Shown here in pieces: positions 1 to 20,111 of a DNA stretch of 64,000 bases (positions are counted from its first letter, which is position 1; each line of letters opens with the position of its first letter). Both the position numbers and the translations under genes were made by a program. The stretch comes from Berghia stephanieae (taxonomy: Eukaryota > Mollusca > Gastropoda > Nudibranchia > Aeolidiidae). The notes beneath the pieces were generated by a model. The model was not told the DNA's origin. It saw only the letters and a list, made by a program, of their open reading frames with translations, and searched no databases. The stretch covers positions 32,919,091-32,983,090 of the forward strand of contig CM067444.1 in assembly GCA_034508935.3 (NCBI GenBank), read 5' to 3'.

Positions 1-45
1 TTGTGTGTGTGTTGTGTGTGGTGTATACATGCGTGTGTGTGTGGT
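1..45. repeat. (TG)n-rich low-complexity stretch
   Basis: Imperfect TG/GTG repeats at the left edge of the window. The following stretch, 46-340, holds no gene or repeat that I recognise. Confidence 0.8.
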
Positions 46-340
46 GTTGGCATTTTTCAGCAAATCGTGGCATTGATAGTGATATTATTCACTTGATCAC
101 ATGAAGGTATTCGGATTTACATAAGTTTTAAACAAGTTTCACCGATTAACAACGTCAACTAATATTACTGCTGATATTACGGTCCTTTTTATGCCATCGA
201 TGTGATAATTATTGCCCTGGGAAATATTTAATTAAACGTCGGCAAACTGTCAATTGGTTCTGTCTAGCTTCTAGCCCGAACAAACTTAATATTTTTCGCG
301 TCTGCTTCAGATTTTCATTTGACCTCACATAAGTTAGGTG

Positions 341-875
341 TAGTAGGGGGAATTAGGCTAAAACCGTGCAAATTCGGGTTGAAAGCATGAAAATTTGCAT
401 ACAGGTTGCTAAGACCCATAGAAAAAACATGTGATATAAAGCCACTCTGGCAATCAATCATAACGTATCTGTTTAAGGCCTTAGATTTTACCTATTACAG
501 CTATATTAAACAAGGGAAATAACTGCGTAAAAAATATTTTTTCTTCATATTCATTGTATGTATTAGAGAAAATTAGGCTAAAACCGTGCACATTGGGGTT
601 GAAATCCTGAAAATTGGCATATAGGTAGCTCTGACCCGTATAAATAACACCTGATATAGAACCACTCTAGCAATTTATCAGAACAGTGCGTTTTTAGCAC
701 TTTTATTTTTTCATATATAGCAATACTTATCCGAAGAAATAACCACGACAATACAATGTGCGTTCTGAAACTTTAAATACACCGGTAACCATTTACGGTA
801 GCTAAATGATGGTTATTTCGTGTTGTAACTAGTAGATAAAAACGGGAGAGGGGGGAGAGGGAGTGAGCGGGAGAG

Positions 876-945
<70 letters not shown>

Positions 946-1030
946 TTTTACACATTACGTACTAACCTAACTAGTAGATAAAAGAGGGAGAGAGGGGAGA
1001 GGGAGTGAGCGGGGGAGACGGAGAGAGAGA

Positions 1031-1093
<63 letters not shown>

Positions 1094-2123
1094 TTACTCA
1101 TTACTGTACTGACCTAACACCCCCCCACCACACACACACACACCCCGCATCTACACAAGTCCGTGCAAGGCAAACCGGACCTTAAACACTTGCATCGGGT
1201 GCCGATACATTCTCTCTTACATGAACATTTAATGAGTTTTTGGGACACTTTTGACAATTCTGGAAATAAGCTCCACAGTGGTTCATGTCGATCGCCACAT
1301 TTGTTGCAGGGTCTCTTCTATAAAAGATATAATGTTAGCAAAATCTCGACTTCTTTCAAGAACTGGGACATCACCATTATCATTAGCAATGACATCTTTT
1401 AAAGCTTGTTTTTTTTAAGTATCGTGCATGACAAATTTTATGGTATAGGGCAGTAGTGTACCTCCTGAGAGACTAAATCTCCTCCGGCAATAAATGACAA
1501 CATATCAAAATCTTTTATAGATAACGCTATTTCACGAATATTTTCTTCCATATCTGTTGTCATTACAGAATGGAGTACTCACGATTCCATGTTTTTACAA
1601 AAAAGCACGTTTGTTTATTATAGCCAATCTCTAATTTTGAACGTTGTCTCATTATTCTCGTGGTTTGCGAAATAAATTCATTCGGTGACTCCTCCAAGTC
1701 AAATGACGAAGTTTGAAATTCTTGTAGGCCAATTCTTTTAGATTTCTTTAATTCTAATCGCCTAATTTTTTTGGCATTAAATTTTACACGACAATACCTA
1801 TGCACTTAGCATCATTTTGTTTTAAGCTTTCAATAATCTCATTTCTTTATGATGAATTTAAAAAATAGATACATCCAACTTGTTTTCATCACAAACCAAA
1901 GAATTGAATTGTGTTAAATCTTCAACAAGAGTTTCATAGCCTTGCCCTTTGTCATACCTCCTCGACTTAGAGGGACATTATAAACGGGCTGTGTTATCTT
2001 GTTGGCATATCAAACACTTGTCCCAGTCTCTGGGAGCAGTTCTTTTTGCTATTGTATGTGTATCTGAAATCATGCTAACGCATTCCTTTATTAGGCATAA
2101 GCAATATTCTTTCATAACTCTCT

Positions 2124-2184
<61 letters not shown>

Positions 2185-3072
2185 CCTCTCTCTCTCTTTC
2201 TTTCTTTCGTTCTTTCTGTTAAAGACCCATCATCAGCAGGCAAAATGTGTGCAGTGCCTTACATAAGAACACAACAATACAATTAGAGCATTCTCCCATT
2301 GTCCCTTTGAGGTAAATAACGTAAAGTAAATAACTTGTCACAATACAGCATCATAGTGGTTGATGATGATGATAATGATGATAATTATAGCAATGAAAGT
2401 GGTATGCTGACTCTTTACTGTCATCAAGTTTGACCGAAATAGGTTTTAACTCACGTAAAATGATTATAGCAGTTTTTGGAAAGAAAAGAAAATAGGAGGA
2501 GGGGAGAAGGAGCACTGTCCTTTGTCAACACCGGTTATCGGCATTTATTGAGCTGTGTTCTGCTAGTCTGTTTTGTCTACCCCTCTGCTCGTTTTCCCGT
2601 CTGCCCGTCCGTTTTAGAGCAATTGATTATACTTATTAAATCAGATGTCTAAAAAATCTCATATTATAGAATATTGCTCGCTAGACGTCCTTTAAAATAA
2701 GTGAAATTGAATAATATTTACGATTAAATAATTTGTATGGTTCGTGAATCGAAAGTAAAGTGTAAAGGGAAAGGAAAACATCCGCTTCGACGCTAAAAAT
2801 AGTCACCAATGGGAATCGAATGGATGACGTAAAACAACCTTTGGTCGGCTTGCCTCGAATGTTTACACAATAAAAATGATGAAATAAATTATTGTCGTCC
2901 ATTTCAAAATTTTCTAATCTTAAAAACCTTGTATATCAACTAATACTGATCTCTCAGAGTGGTTCTATATGATAAATTATAGGGTTTTTCATATTCTACA
3001 ATATATGTAGATTTCATGCTTTCAACCCTGTTTGCACAATTCAAGGGTTTTTGGACCTAATTCCCCCTACTA
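341..3072 (-). mobile_element. 2.7-kb TIR DNA element, copy 1 (degenerate)
   Basis: The left end reads TAGTAGGGGGAATTAGG and the right end is its inverse, CCTAATTCCCCCTACTA. Similarity between the ends continues inward for well over 100 bp, including the inverted words GGTTGAAAGCATGAAA and AGAACCACTCT. A second copy lies at 20217-24644. Inside are GA/CT microsatellites (880-942, 1020-1090, 2125-2213) and a decayed minus-strand coding region between about 2110 and 1160. Copy 1 also has a tandem duplication of about 130 bp around 830-1090. The target duplication is unclear. Two copies sharing the same decayed coding region suggest a non-autonomous DNA transposon. Confidence 0.75.
1160..2110 (-). 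pseudogene. Decayed ORF of an unnamed zinc-binding invertebrate protein family
   Basis: Read on the minus strand, pieces in different frames give DWDKCLICQ, then GQGYETLVEDL, KWHKYCRVKFNAKKIRRLE, CFFCKTWN and AGGDLVSQEVHY. The order (CxxCQ, GxGYxTL, WHKxCxxKFN, CFFC, GDLVA) resembles a protein family I recall from cnidarian, crustacean and mollusc genomes; I cannot name it with certainty. The frame is broken by at least one stop (after the first CxxC block) and several frameshifts. The same stop is present in the second copy near 23600, so the lesion predates spread. The longest open piece is 1563-1805. Confidence 0.5.
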
Positions 3073-3642
3073 GTAAAGGGGAGACATTCCGAAAGCTCCT
3101 ACATCCCCAGTATTCTTTCAATTTGTATTTTCACCGTTGATCTTTTGTCAGGCGTTTATTTATTCAATTTGTCATCATATAGATTTATGAGGATTTTTTT
3201 TTCTATTAGGGTTAGTCATAAGTCTTAGTAAAGGTGCTAGGGGGGAGACATTCCGAAAGCTCCTACATCCCCAGTATTCTTTCAATTTGTATTTTCACCG
3301 TAGCTATTTTGTCAGGCGTTTATTTATTCAATTTGTCATCATAAAGAAGCATTTAAAAAACTCTAGAACAAACCTTGATAGGTTTGTGAAAGTTTAAAAT
3401 TTCCTAATTTGACTATTGTTTTGATTCTCGGCCGCCATTTTAATTTGTGAAGTATTGAAAGGTAGTGCAAAGCAGTCCGAGTTTTTTTTCCTATTCGGGT
3501 TAGTCATAATGCTAGGGTGTTTATTTTCCTATTAGGGTTAGTTAAAGGTAGTCTAGGTTTTACTTTTTCTTGGGGTTAGTTGAGGGAATATTATTTAAGT
3601 TGTTTCCCTTTGTAGGAGCTTTCGAAAGGCCTCCCAAGTCAA
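3073..3642. mobile_element. TIR element with duplicated left end
   Basis: The word GACATTCCGAAAGCTCCTAC appears at about 3080 and again at about 3245. Its inverse, GTAGGAGCTTTCGAAAGG, lies at about 3613. The two left copies carry about 110 bp of near-identical following sequence, so the left terminus was duplicated, or one copy landed in another. No protein is encoded. The element abuts the right end of the 2.7-kb element. Confidence 0.6.
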
Positions 3643-3701
3643 GCGTGGTAAAGACTTTCGACTTATTGATATTGATATCTACTGACTGATAAACTAAAAT
3701 C

Positions 3702-3803
3702 ATGCCGAATAAAGCATGGCAGCGACGACAAGCACATCGATTAAAGTGTGCATCTAGTCGTAATCAAGCTAATCAAGAAAATGATTCAGGCAATATCGAA
3801 TGA
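3702..3803 (+). CDS. Short basic ORF, 33 aa, possible truncated transposon ORF
   Basis: ATG at 3702, TGA at 3801-3803. The product starts MPNKAWQRRQAHRLK and is rich in Arg, Lys, Gln and Asn. I do not recognise it. It lies 60 bp beyond the inverse terminal motif of the preceding TIR element and stops 40 bp before a pure TA run, so it may be the 5' end of a lost coding region or chance. Confidence 0.15.
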   Translation: MPNKAWQRRQAHRLKCASSRNQANQENDSGNIE

Positions 3804-3841
3804 AAATAGTTCTTTCCCCGCGAAATTGCGAGCTTTTTACT

Positions 3842-3842
3842 A

Positions 3843-3906
<64 letters not shown>
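3842..3906. repeat. (TA)n microsatellite
   Basis: About 65 bp of almost pure TA, followed to about 4050 by degenerate TATC/CTAT-rich sequence. Confidence 0.95.
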
Positions 3907-3909
<3 letters not shown>

Positions 3910-4263
3910 TTTATATATGTATCTACTTATCAATCTACTTATCTACCAATATCGATCAACTTGTCAATCAACCTATCTGTCTTCCTCTATCTCACTTTCT
4001 TGTTGTTTATCTCTATCCATCTATCTTTCTCATTATCTATCAGTAAACGTGACAGGGGGCGTGTTTCTTGTGGTCTGTTATGGTTATCTTATCAAGGAAG
4101 GGGAGCTAATTGTGACACAGGGATTATGTTTCAATGTTTCAAACGTTTATTTTTAGGTAATTGCCAATATAACTCATACAACAATATAATATTTTCATCA
4201 ACAAATCAAGTAAGTAAAATCAATAATAAAGCAAGGTAAACAATGATGGTAATAATGATAATA

Positions 4264-4475
4264 ATAGGGAATGAGATTAGCGGAAGAGTAGCGTCCCTTG
4301 ATTGGACGTCACCGGAGGAGAAGTTATTTGTAAACAAACCAACTACAAGCCAAGCGCTCCAAATACAAAATTTATTATTCATATTTCTGTACAAAAATGC
4401 ATAACGTTGATTATGATATCCGGTGACGTCCAATCAAGGGAGGCTTCTCTTCCGCTAATCTCATTCCCTATATTA
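4264..4475. mobile_element. MITE with ~52-bp TIRs and TA target duplication
   Basis: The left end GGGAATGAGATTAGCGGAAG (from about 4266) is repeated inverted at about 4425-4473. Both arms run through CTTGATTGGACGTCACCGGA with only a few mismatches, and TA flanks each end. The interior is about 100 bp without an ORF. TA duplication fits a Tc1/mariner-type or pogo-type non-autonomous element. Confidence 0.75.
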
Positions 4476-4532
4476 ATAATAATAATAACAATAACAATAA
4501 TAATAATAATAATAATAATAATCATCATCATC

Positions 4533-4581
<49 letters not shown>

Positions 4582-4600
4582 CATCATAATCACAATAATA

Positions 4601-4697
<97 letters not shown>

Positions 4698-4736
4698 TAA
4701 TAATAATAAATAATAATAATAATAATAATATAATAA
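4476..4736. repeat. Compound (AAT)n / (CAT)n microsatellite
   Basis: Runs of AAT, then CAT, then AAT again. All the Ser, Ile and Asn runs readable here are repeat artefacts. Confidence 0.95.
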
Positions 4737-4938
4737 TGTAAAATCGTCTAAAGATTTAATTAATAGATTCGTTATTTAATAGGTTGAATTATAATTTTTT
4801 TAAAAACATTTAAGTCCTTGGTACCACTCAAATAATTCACATTTTATGAATCAACATAAGATACGGCATGACGATAATGATTTTTTTACACTGTACAATG
4901 AGATTTGTTTACATAAGATTTAGGGATAAGGGTAAGTT

Positions 4939-5500
4939 GTCCCAATGTTAAAACGAGGCCAACCTGCACTGTCGGATATGTTTTTTGATTACATGAGAGG
5001 GATATTAATAGTCTCTTATCATAATATTTGATATAAAATGAGCTTTGATATAGGGCAACATCCACTAAATGTGCTCAAAGCACTTTGCAAGGGGCCCCTG
5101 GCCAACAGCAACACTTAACATGGAGGACGGGACATGTCACCTGTTAGGCGATATTACAATTTTTTCGAACAGAGACAACGCTGTTATTGGCCGGATGCTC
5201 ATTTTACACCTGAGTACGAAGAGAGAATGTGAGTAAAGAGTTTTTTCCAAGGACTCAACTATGCTCCGAGCGAGGCTCGAACCCAGGACCTTCCTATCCG
5301 AAAACGAGTGTCATAACACAAGACAACTACGCCATCTGCAATGAAGGATATGGTCTATCTCCGTCTCGATTACGTCAGAGGGATCTTGAAAGTCCCACTG
5401 TTAAAACCATGCCACCTGCAATGTAAGATATGTTTTGTCTCGTGTCTTGATTACGTCATAGAGATATGTATAGCCTCTTATCATGTTTGATAACCATTTG
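4939..5500. repeat. ~100-bp tandem-like repeat interrupted by a SINE
   Basis: Segments at about 4939-5040, 5340-5400 and 5393-5500 share the words GTTAAAAC, CACCTGCA, GGATATG, GATTAC, GAGGGAT and TAGCCTCTTATCAT in the same order. The SINE at 5040-5340 separates the first from the others. Confidence 0.5.
5040..5340 (-). mobile_element. tRNA-derived SINE, family B (L2-type tail)
   Basis: On the minus strand the head has a B box (GGTTCGAGCC) after a tRNA-like A-box region. It is followed by the family body (CATTCTCTC, GTACTCAGGTGTAAAATGAG, GTTAACAGCGTTGTC-like words) and a tail of the type GCGCTTTGAGCACG...GCGCTATA. That tail resembles the 3' end of L2/CR1-type LINEs, which probably supply the retrotransposition machinery. 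About ten copies are present in this window. Confidence 0.8.
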
Positions 5501-5764
5501 ATTGAGAACTATAATGTATCAAGTCCATAGCTATCTTTAATTTATGTCGAGATGCTGAATCAGTCAGCCTCCCAGTTTGTGAGAATTTACCAGAATATTT
5601 TAAATTCATATGAGGGCATTGCATCCCGACACCTGACGCCACTGTACATATTTTTCAATGGCCTGTGTCAAAAATGTGACTCATGCTCAGGGTCTAAAAG
5701 GGCTGAAGAATACTCCTGGTGCTAGGCAACTACTTAACATGGCCATGATCAAGTCTCAATTGTT

Positions 5765-6160
5765 CAGTAAATAATAGGGCAGAGAAGTAGTGACGTCACA
5801 CTTTCTACTCTTCCGGTTCCAAACTCCTTGGAAACGTTTATGTTACCAGCCCTTTGGAGGATTAATAATAAATAGGTTACACGTTGAATCATATGGTGGC
5901 ATAACTGTTTTACTAACAGGATGCATAGGCAGATTCTTAAGATGACGGGACAGAAAAGAGCGAGGATAGATGATCTTTATTGACGGCCAGCATATTATTT
6001 AGACTAGAAAATAAGATGCCATCAATCTGAAACCTGAAGTTCAATTACACAATGGGTGTATCCAGTTATCCGGAAGAGTGTTTTTTCATTTCCATTGAGA
6101 TTCGTATCGGTTCTGGACATCAGACTTTTGTTTCCGATTGTTCAACAAGTAATACCTTAT
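5765..6160 (+). repeat. ~390-bp dispersed repeat, copy 1
   Basis: This stretch aligns along its full length with 47645-48005, inside a GOPC intron. Shared words include GGCATAACT, GGCAGA-TCTTAAGAT, AAATAAGA and GTATCCAGT. No ORF or clear terminal repeats. The preceding 5500-5765 holds nothing recognised. Confidence 0.65.
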
Positions 6161-6227
6161 ATAGAAGTGAATGGGGAGCTGACACCAATAAAAACATTCT
6201 TCATCTGACAAGAAACAGATAGTCACC

Positions 6228-6228
<1 letters not shown>

Positions 6229-6318
<90 letters not shown>

Positions 6319-6319
6319 C

Positions 6320-6365
<46 letters not shown>

Positions 6366-6374
6366 ATATCTATC

Positions 6375-6431
<57 letters not shown>

Positions 6432-6555
6432 CATCCATCTATCTATCTTTCTATCTGTCTATAATAATAATAAGCATATTTATATAGCGCCTTTCGTCGA
6501 AGCCTCAAACTCTCTATCTATCTATCTATCTATCGATCTATCTATCTATCTATCG

Positions 6556-6604
<49 letters not shown>

Positions 6605-6616
6605 CTATCTATCTAT
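6229..6616. repeat. (TATC)n tetranucleotide array
   Basis: Nearly 390 bp of TATC repeats. It is broken at about 6460-6512 by TATAATAATAATAAGC followed by a fragment reading TTTATATAGCGCC, the inverse of an L2-type LINE/SINE tail. Confidence 0.95.
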
Positions 6617-6736
6617 CTATCTTTTCATCCATTTGTTTATCTTTATATCCATCTATCTATACATCATAATATCTAAATTTCTTTATTTGTATCAAGTGCG
6701 TATTAAGTTCATTTTCTTTCTTTCTTAACAAGCACA

Positions 6737-6737
<1 letters not shown>

Positions 6738-6807
<70 letters not shown>

Positions 6808-6837
6808 TCTTCTCTCTCTCTCTCTCTCTCTCCTCTC

Positions 6838-6885
<48 letters not shown>
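6738..6885. repeat. (CT)n microsatellite
   Basis: About 145 bp of CT with a few interruptions. The Arg-Glu repeat ORF on the minus strand is an artefact of it. Confidence 0.95.
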
Positions 6886-6886
<1 letters not shown>

Positions 6887-7017
6887 AAGCCCCCAAGCAT
6901 CAGTTATAGAACTAATGGGTTGGAACCATCGTCTACTTATAATAAGAAGTCGCTGGTTGGAACGGTAAATCCTACCTGATGTTTATCATGTGTCAATTTT
7001 GTTGAATCAGATACATA

Positions 7018-7275
7018 ATGTGTGGCCAGTCGCTTCGATACTCTGCTATATCGGGATGCTACAGATGCGCTTTTCGCATAGTTGAGGCATTGGAAAATGA
7101 TCTTTACTCACATTCTCTCACCGTACTCCGGTGTAAAATGAGTACCTGGCCGTTAACAGTGTTGTCATATCGACTAACACAGGCGTCATGTCACGTTCTA
7201 CATGACACGTATTGTCGTTGGTCAGGAACCCTGTGAGCAAGTTTAGTGGATATTGCTCTAAATAAAAGCTCCATT
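7018..7275 (+). mobile_element. SINE family B, 5'-truncated
   Basis: Has the family body (TTTACTCACATTCTCTC, GTACTCCGGTGTAAAATGAG, GTTAACAGTGTTGTC) and the tail word GTTTAGTGGATATTGCTC. The tRNA-like head is degraded or missing. Confidence 0.75.
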
Positions 7276-7379
7276 GTTTTATAATAAGGCATTTTTAAAA
7301 GTTAAAATATGCCTAACCCTTAAATCGTGTTGTTTACGTGACTCGTGACTCGTCGTTATGAAACAATTTCCACAGGTAT

Positions 7380-7690
7380 GCGAATAAAATTGAGCTTTCA
7401 TATAGAGCAATATCTATTAAGCTCAAGAAGGGGTCCCCAACCAACAACAAAAGGTAACATGCAGAACAAGACATGAAGCCCGTTAGGCGATATCACAATT
7501 TTTTTTTTCTCCAGCAGAGATAACACTGTTAACGGCCAGCTACTCGTTTTACACCTGAGTAAAGTGAAAAATGTAAGTAAAACGCCTTTTCTAAGTCTAA
7601 GGATCCAACTATGCGCCGCTTAGAGCGGGTCTCGAACTCAGGATCTTCCGATCCGAAGGCGAGAGTCATACCACTAGACCACAAACCCGT
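7380..7690 (-). mobile_element. SINE family B, near full length
   Basis: Minus-strand copy with a head (TGGTCTAGTGGTATGAC and a B box GTTCGAGACCC), the body, and a decayed tail (ATATTGCTCTATATGAAAGC). It lies about 100 bp from the plus-strand copy at 7018-7275, forming an inverted pair. Confidence 0.8.
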
Positions 7691-7697
7691 TTATGTG

Positions 7698-8195
7698 ATC
7701 ACTTACTGTGTCTTCTATTCCCCTATAATATATGTTTTCTGATCTGCTTTCTGTCTTTGTCTTGGAATTGGATTACTTGGTTTTGTCCTGGCCATTACCG
7801 GAGTCCTTGGCTGAATGGGAAACAGTAAAATGAATAATGTTAGTTTTGTGAGAGGATATTTTTCACTTGTAAATCATCTCTCTATTATTTATTATTTTAT
7901 TTTTTGTTTTGAATATCACGAAATGTAAGCATTTGAGTTTATTCCTCTTAGTGGGGACATGTGCTTATTGTGTCTGGATGAAACATTTTGGTGATCTCAA
8001 ATTGAGTAAACTGATGGTGTGCTCTTGGAATTTTCATCCGTTCCTTATTTGAAATGGTCTTACTTTTCTCTTGTGCTTTTCAACCGTATAACCGTTCTAT
8101 AACTTTTTTTGACTATCCCATTTCCTTCCTTTTTACTTGCGCTGAAATGACCTACATGTGTTCCAAGATCGCCGTAAAACCCTTAAATACAAACA
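7698..8195 (+). mobile_element. ~0.5-kb retroposon-like repeat (family R), copy 1
   Basis: Begins near ACTTACTGTGTCTTCTATTC, contains GTCTTTGTCTTGGAAT and TTACTTGGTTTTGTCCTGG, and ends with CGCCGTAAAACCC followed by AAATACAAACAAAC. The A-rich 3' tail suggests retroposition in this direction. Eight further copies lie at 25-37 kb. The stretch 8196-8560 holds nothing recognised. Confidence 0.7.
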
Positions 8196-8559
8196 AACAA
8201 AGAATTACACACTTAATACAAGTGTCGTATTTTTCAGTATTAATTCATTATTTTATTTTAGCATTCAAAACACCCCTACATAATAGGGTTTTGTGTGATG
8301 TGTCACAAATACAACTTATTACGAAAACGTTCTCGTGTTGAGTGTCTACATTTCCATATAATTTAATTTGTCACCAAACCTTTTGTACATAAACTGTGAT
8401 AGGGGATCCAGGATCAGGAAATGTTTTACCCCTTTTCGTTTTGGATAGGAAGCGAAACGTAGTGCCAAGAAATATTTTTTATATATCACGTAATCTACGT
8501 ATCCGGGTTTTTGGTTAAAATAAATTATTTTTAGTGGATATTTCGATCAATAAAATCTC

Positions 8560-9200
8560 CATTTTTTTTACGTCAGGGGTGTTTCTCAATGCTAAGTTCC
8601 ACTCATGAACGCAGTGTCGTTCGTTATCATTATTGTTAAACAAGATAGGGTTAGTATAGAGCAGTAAAGTTAGGTGCCCCAAACGTAAACAAAGGTCGAG
8701 AAGCACGTGGCAAACCACATGTTCCTGTCTTGACAGCTCACGTTCCAATGTAAATAATAGAAAAAAAATAACCTTTAAAATTTGGCTGTTAGGTGGCAAA
8801 AGAAACACATATTCATAAATACTCGATCATGCATCAAATAATGTCTAGATATGGATATTTTATGGAACAAAAGGTAAAATTTTCTAAAATTTATCAAAAG
8901 TTACAGTCTATCTATTTTTAGACCAGAGCAAATTATTGCGCTGGTGTGAACAAAACGAGAATTATTCGGAGCCTGATTTTCATAATAATTTAGCCTTATA
9001 TTATTATTTCTGCAACTGTTAGATTTTATGTAAACATATTTTCAATACTGAAAGTGTATTGCCTACAACTCAAACTACAAAATTGGGAGACCTATATTGT
9101 GCGTAAATTATTCCGGTCCCTAACGGAAATCACTAGCAACTTGTTATTGTTTACGTTTGGGCAGCAAACTTTACTGTTCTATAGGGTAATAATTTTTCAC
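8560..9200. repeat. Dispersed inverted-repeat element, copy 1
   Basis: 8690-9010 is matched in inverse orientation by 17815-18110; shared words are GTGTTTCTTTTGCCACCTAACA, here inverse, and CTATTTTTAGACCA. 8570-8660 recurs at 10676-10760 (CAGGGGTGTTTCTCAATG). 9140-9200 is a weaker inverse of 8640-8700, so the unit is partly self-complementary. Confidence 0.5.
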
Positions 9201-9425
9201 ACCGTGCAACACATAATATTTGAACGAGTATTTTGGCCAAATTTTTCAATACGTTATTCCAGAGTACGATGGGTAACGGGATAAGTGGGTCGTGATAGGA
9301 ATATAAGAACATGATAATATATCTGTGTTGTATTTATCTCACATACCCACAGCACATTCCTTAATTAACACACCCTCAAGCTCATTTGAGCCTGATTAAG
9401 ATTAAAATATTATTGTGTAGCGAGG

Positions 9426-10184
9426 ACCAGGGCTGCCAGATGGCTAGAGTTCCTGGTGACCAAATTCGACTTCAAAAGTGGCCAAAGAGAACCTCACACG
9501 ACTAGAAGTTTTGGTAAACAAATAACTGGGGGAAAAAAACTTGAAAATTAAAAAAAAATAATAATAATAAAATGAAAAGATTAATAATAAAAATACGATT
9601 CTCTGCGTGACAGATGTTGGCCGCACCCGTGGCCATCTGGCAGGCTGGTGATGAGAGTGTTACTACTTTGTGCGTTCCCTGGTAATCTACTTTATCAAAT
9701 AGAAAGTTTGTGCACCCCCCCCCCCCCCCTCCGTCCCGCTTCAATTAAATCTCAGCTCACGAAATGTTCTGGTGAAAATTCACCAAAAGGGAAAACGAAA
9801 CTATAAAGTGAATTTTTTTAAAAATAAAAAAAGAAGAAAGAAAATAGAGAAACCCCGAAAAACTTAGAAGTGCTTTCGAAATATAATATCGGTGTACGTA
9901 TGTCGCCGTCAGAATCGTCACTGACAACAATGTGCATATCCCCCCTCCTTGCTTTGGATTGGTCAAATTGTACACACTATTTCCCTCTTTAGTCAAATTG
10001 CGCACCCCCCCCCCCCCCCCCCCCCACTTCTATTCCGACCCCCGCCCTATTTCTATTGAAGTGTGGCCAAAGTAAACCCCCCCCCCCCTTCCGCCCCCGC
10101 CCCTTCCTCCAATTTTATACTCTACAGTAGGACTTTAATATCCGATTCTATAAATACATTCAGACTATAGAATTGGGGATGATT
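9426..10184. repeat. Unassigned intergenic DNA with poly-C tracts
   Basis: Poly-C runs at about 9716-9730, 10005-10025 and 10078-10088 each follow a similar sequence (GTCAAATTG..GCACC or GTGGCCAAAGT..AACC). A short inverted pair, GGCTGCCAGATGGC and GCCATCTGGCAGG, flanks about 9426-9645. No gene seen. The preceding 9201-9425 also holds nothing recognised. Confidence 0.4.
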
Positions 10185-10296
<112 letters not shown>

Positions 10297-10429
10297 TTAA
10301 AAGATGATTTTATGAATCATAATATGAATCCTGATTTAGTGTACATCCTGAATTATAACGACCTAGGAGTAACTGGACCAAAATTCTCGTTATCAGTAAT
10401 GCCTTACTTATTTTTTTAAAAAATATTTT

Positions 10430-10612
10430 TTTTCAAATTTTGGCCAGAAAACTCATTCTTCAAATATCAATCGATTAAAACGACCCTCATCTTAGCAAAC
10501 ACGCTCAAACCTGGGACTTCGAGAAGTCCCAGGTTTGAGCGCTTTTGCCAAGATGAGGATCTTTTTAATCGATCAATATTTGAAGGACGAGTTTTCTGGC
10601 CAAAATTTGAAA
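10430..10612. mobile_element. Foldback MITE, family F, almost perfect hairpin
   Basis: Two arms of about 90 bp pair around the centre GGGACTTC-GA-GAAGTCCC at 10513-10530. Outer words are GGCCAGAAAACTC and, inverse, GAGTTTTCTGGCC. Other copies lie at 19398-19560 and 29800-30030, and one starts at 63971. There is no ORF. A transcript would form a long hairpin. Confidence 0.8.
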
Positions 10613-10884
10613 ACTGTTTTGGTTATTAGAGAGTGGCAGAGAAGGTAATCGTTATCTTGTGTCATAGGCTTTACGTCAGGGGTGTTTCTCAATGATAATT
10701 CCACACATGAACGCAGGGCCGTTATCATTATTGTTAAACAAGATAGGGTTAGTATAGGCTAATCGTTTTTTCTACTGTGAAACACATTCATTGGATTGAA
10801 GTAAAACAATTTCAATCATTGGGATCATAATAAATAGTAATTAAATATTAAGATTTTCTGTCTATTAGTGTAATTGTTACTGCC

Positions 10885-19316
<8,432 letters not shown>

Positions 19317-19397
19317 AACAATTAAAACAGATAAAGTTATACAACTCGAGATTAACCAGTTAAATTCTGTACATTGAAGAAATATGTATTTTTTTTA

Positions 19398-19560
19398 ATT
19401 GGCCAGAAAACCCGTCCTGCAAATTATATCAATCGATTTAAATGACCCTCATCCTGGCGAAGACACTCAAACCTAGCACTTCGCGCAGTCTTTGATAAAG
19501 TCCCAGGTTTGAGAGTTTGTGCCAAGATGAGGATCATTTAATCGACTTATCAGCACGTTC
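19398..19560. mobile_element. Foldback MITE, family F
   Basis: Arms begin GGCCAGAAAACCCGTCCTGC and share AATCGATTTAAATGACCCTC and CTCAAACCT with copies at 10.4 and 29.9 kb. The central loop is longer and the pairing less perfect than in the 10.4-kb copy. Confidence 0.7.
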
Positions 19561-19704
19561 ATTGAACGGACAGTTGTTATTTATATATGATTAAATGATT
19601 AAAAATATCGAGAATGAAAGAAATATATTGAACCTAAGTATCATATGTCTTTGGATATAATTTCAATATTTACACCATCTGAAACATCTCAACCGACTTG
19701 TACA

Positions 19705-19850
19705 ACTATGCAGGTCTGACTTCCGAACACAATTATGGGCCTAGTTTAACATTGTTGTAATGGACAATATTTTGGGTAATGTTTTGATGACATTTCCATT
19801 ACAACAATGAGACCATAATAAATTGATTTATCAGACTTGCAAATGTGCAG
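19705..19850 (+). mobile_element. MITE family H (with an inverse copy at 19985-20095)
   Basis: Starts TGCAGGTCTGACTTCCGAAC, continues CAATTATGGGC and AACATTGTTGTAATGGACAA, and ends near TCAGACTTGCAAATG. An inverse half-copy follows at 19985-20095 (CATAATTGCGTTCGGTTATC). Other copies at 60354 and 63368. Confidence 0.65.
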
Positions 19851-20111
19851 GTCGATCTCAACAGAACACCGTTTTGAGGCGATGAATTTCATCCGACGTG
19901 AACTTGTTTTCAGGTTCGATAACCCAAAGATTTATGAGCTCATCGTTGTATTGGAAATATACTCTCAAAGCAAGTCAGCAGCTTTAATGAAATGGTGTCA
20001 CGCCACAATATAATGGCGATCTATCCAGTAGCGTCCATAACAACGATGTTAAATCAAGTTCATAATTGCGTTCGGTTATCAGCCTGAAAATATGTGCACT
20101 TAGATTAGGGT

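Noticed and set aside
341-3072. Polinton or other virus-like element because of long terminal inverted repeats
   Set aside because: Too short, no capsid, polymerase or integrase sequence seen, and no 6-bp target duplication; a simple DNA element fits better.
6657-6896. Arg-Glu repeat protein (and similar Ser-Leu frames at 773, 20646, 56852, 63549)
   Set aside because: Pure translation of GA/CT microsatellites; no start context, conservation or flanking coding sequence.
9054-9284. 76-aa frame near the foldback at 9 kb
   Set aside because: No family resemblance, no splice or start support; lies in partly self-complementary repeat DNA.
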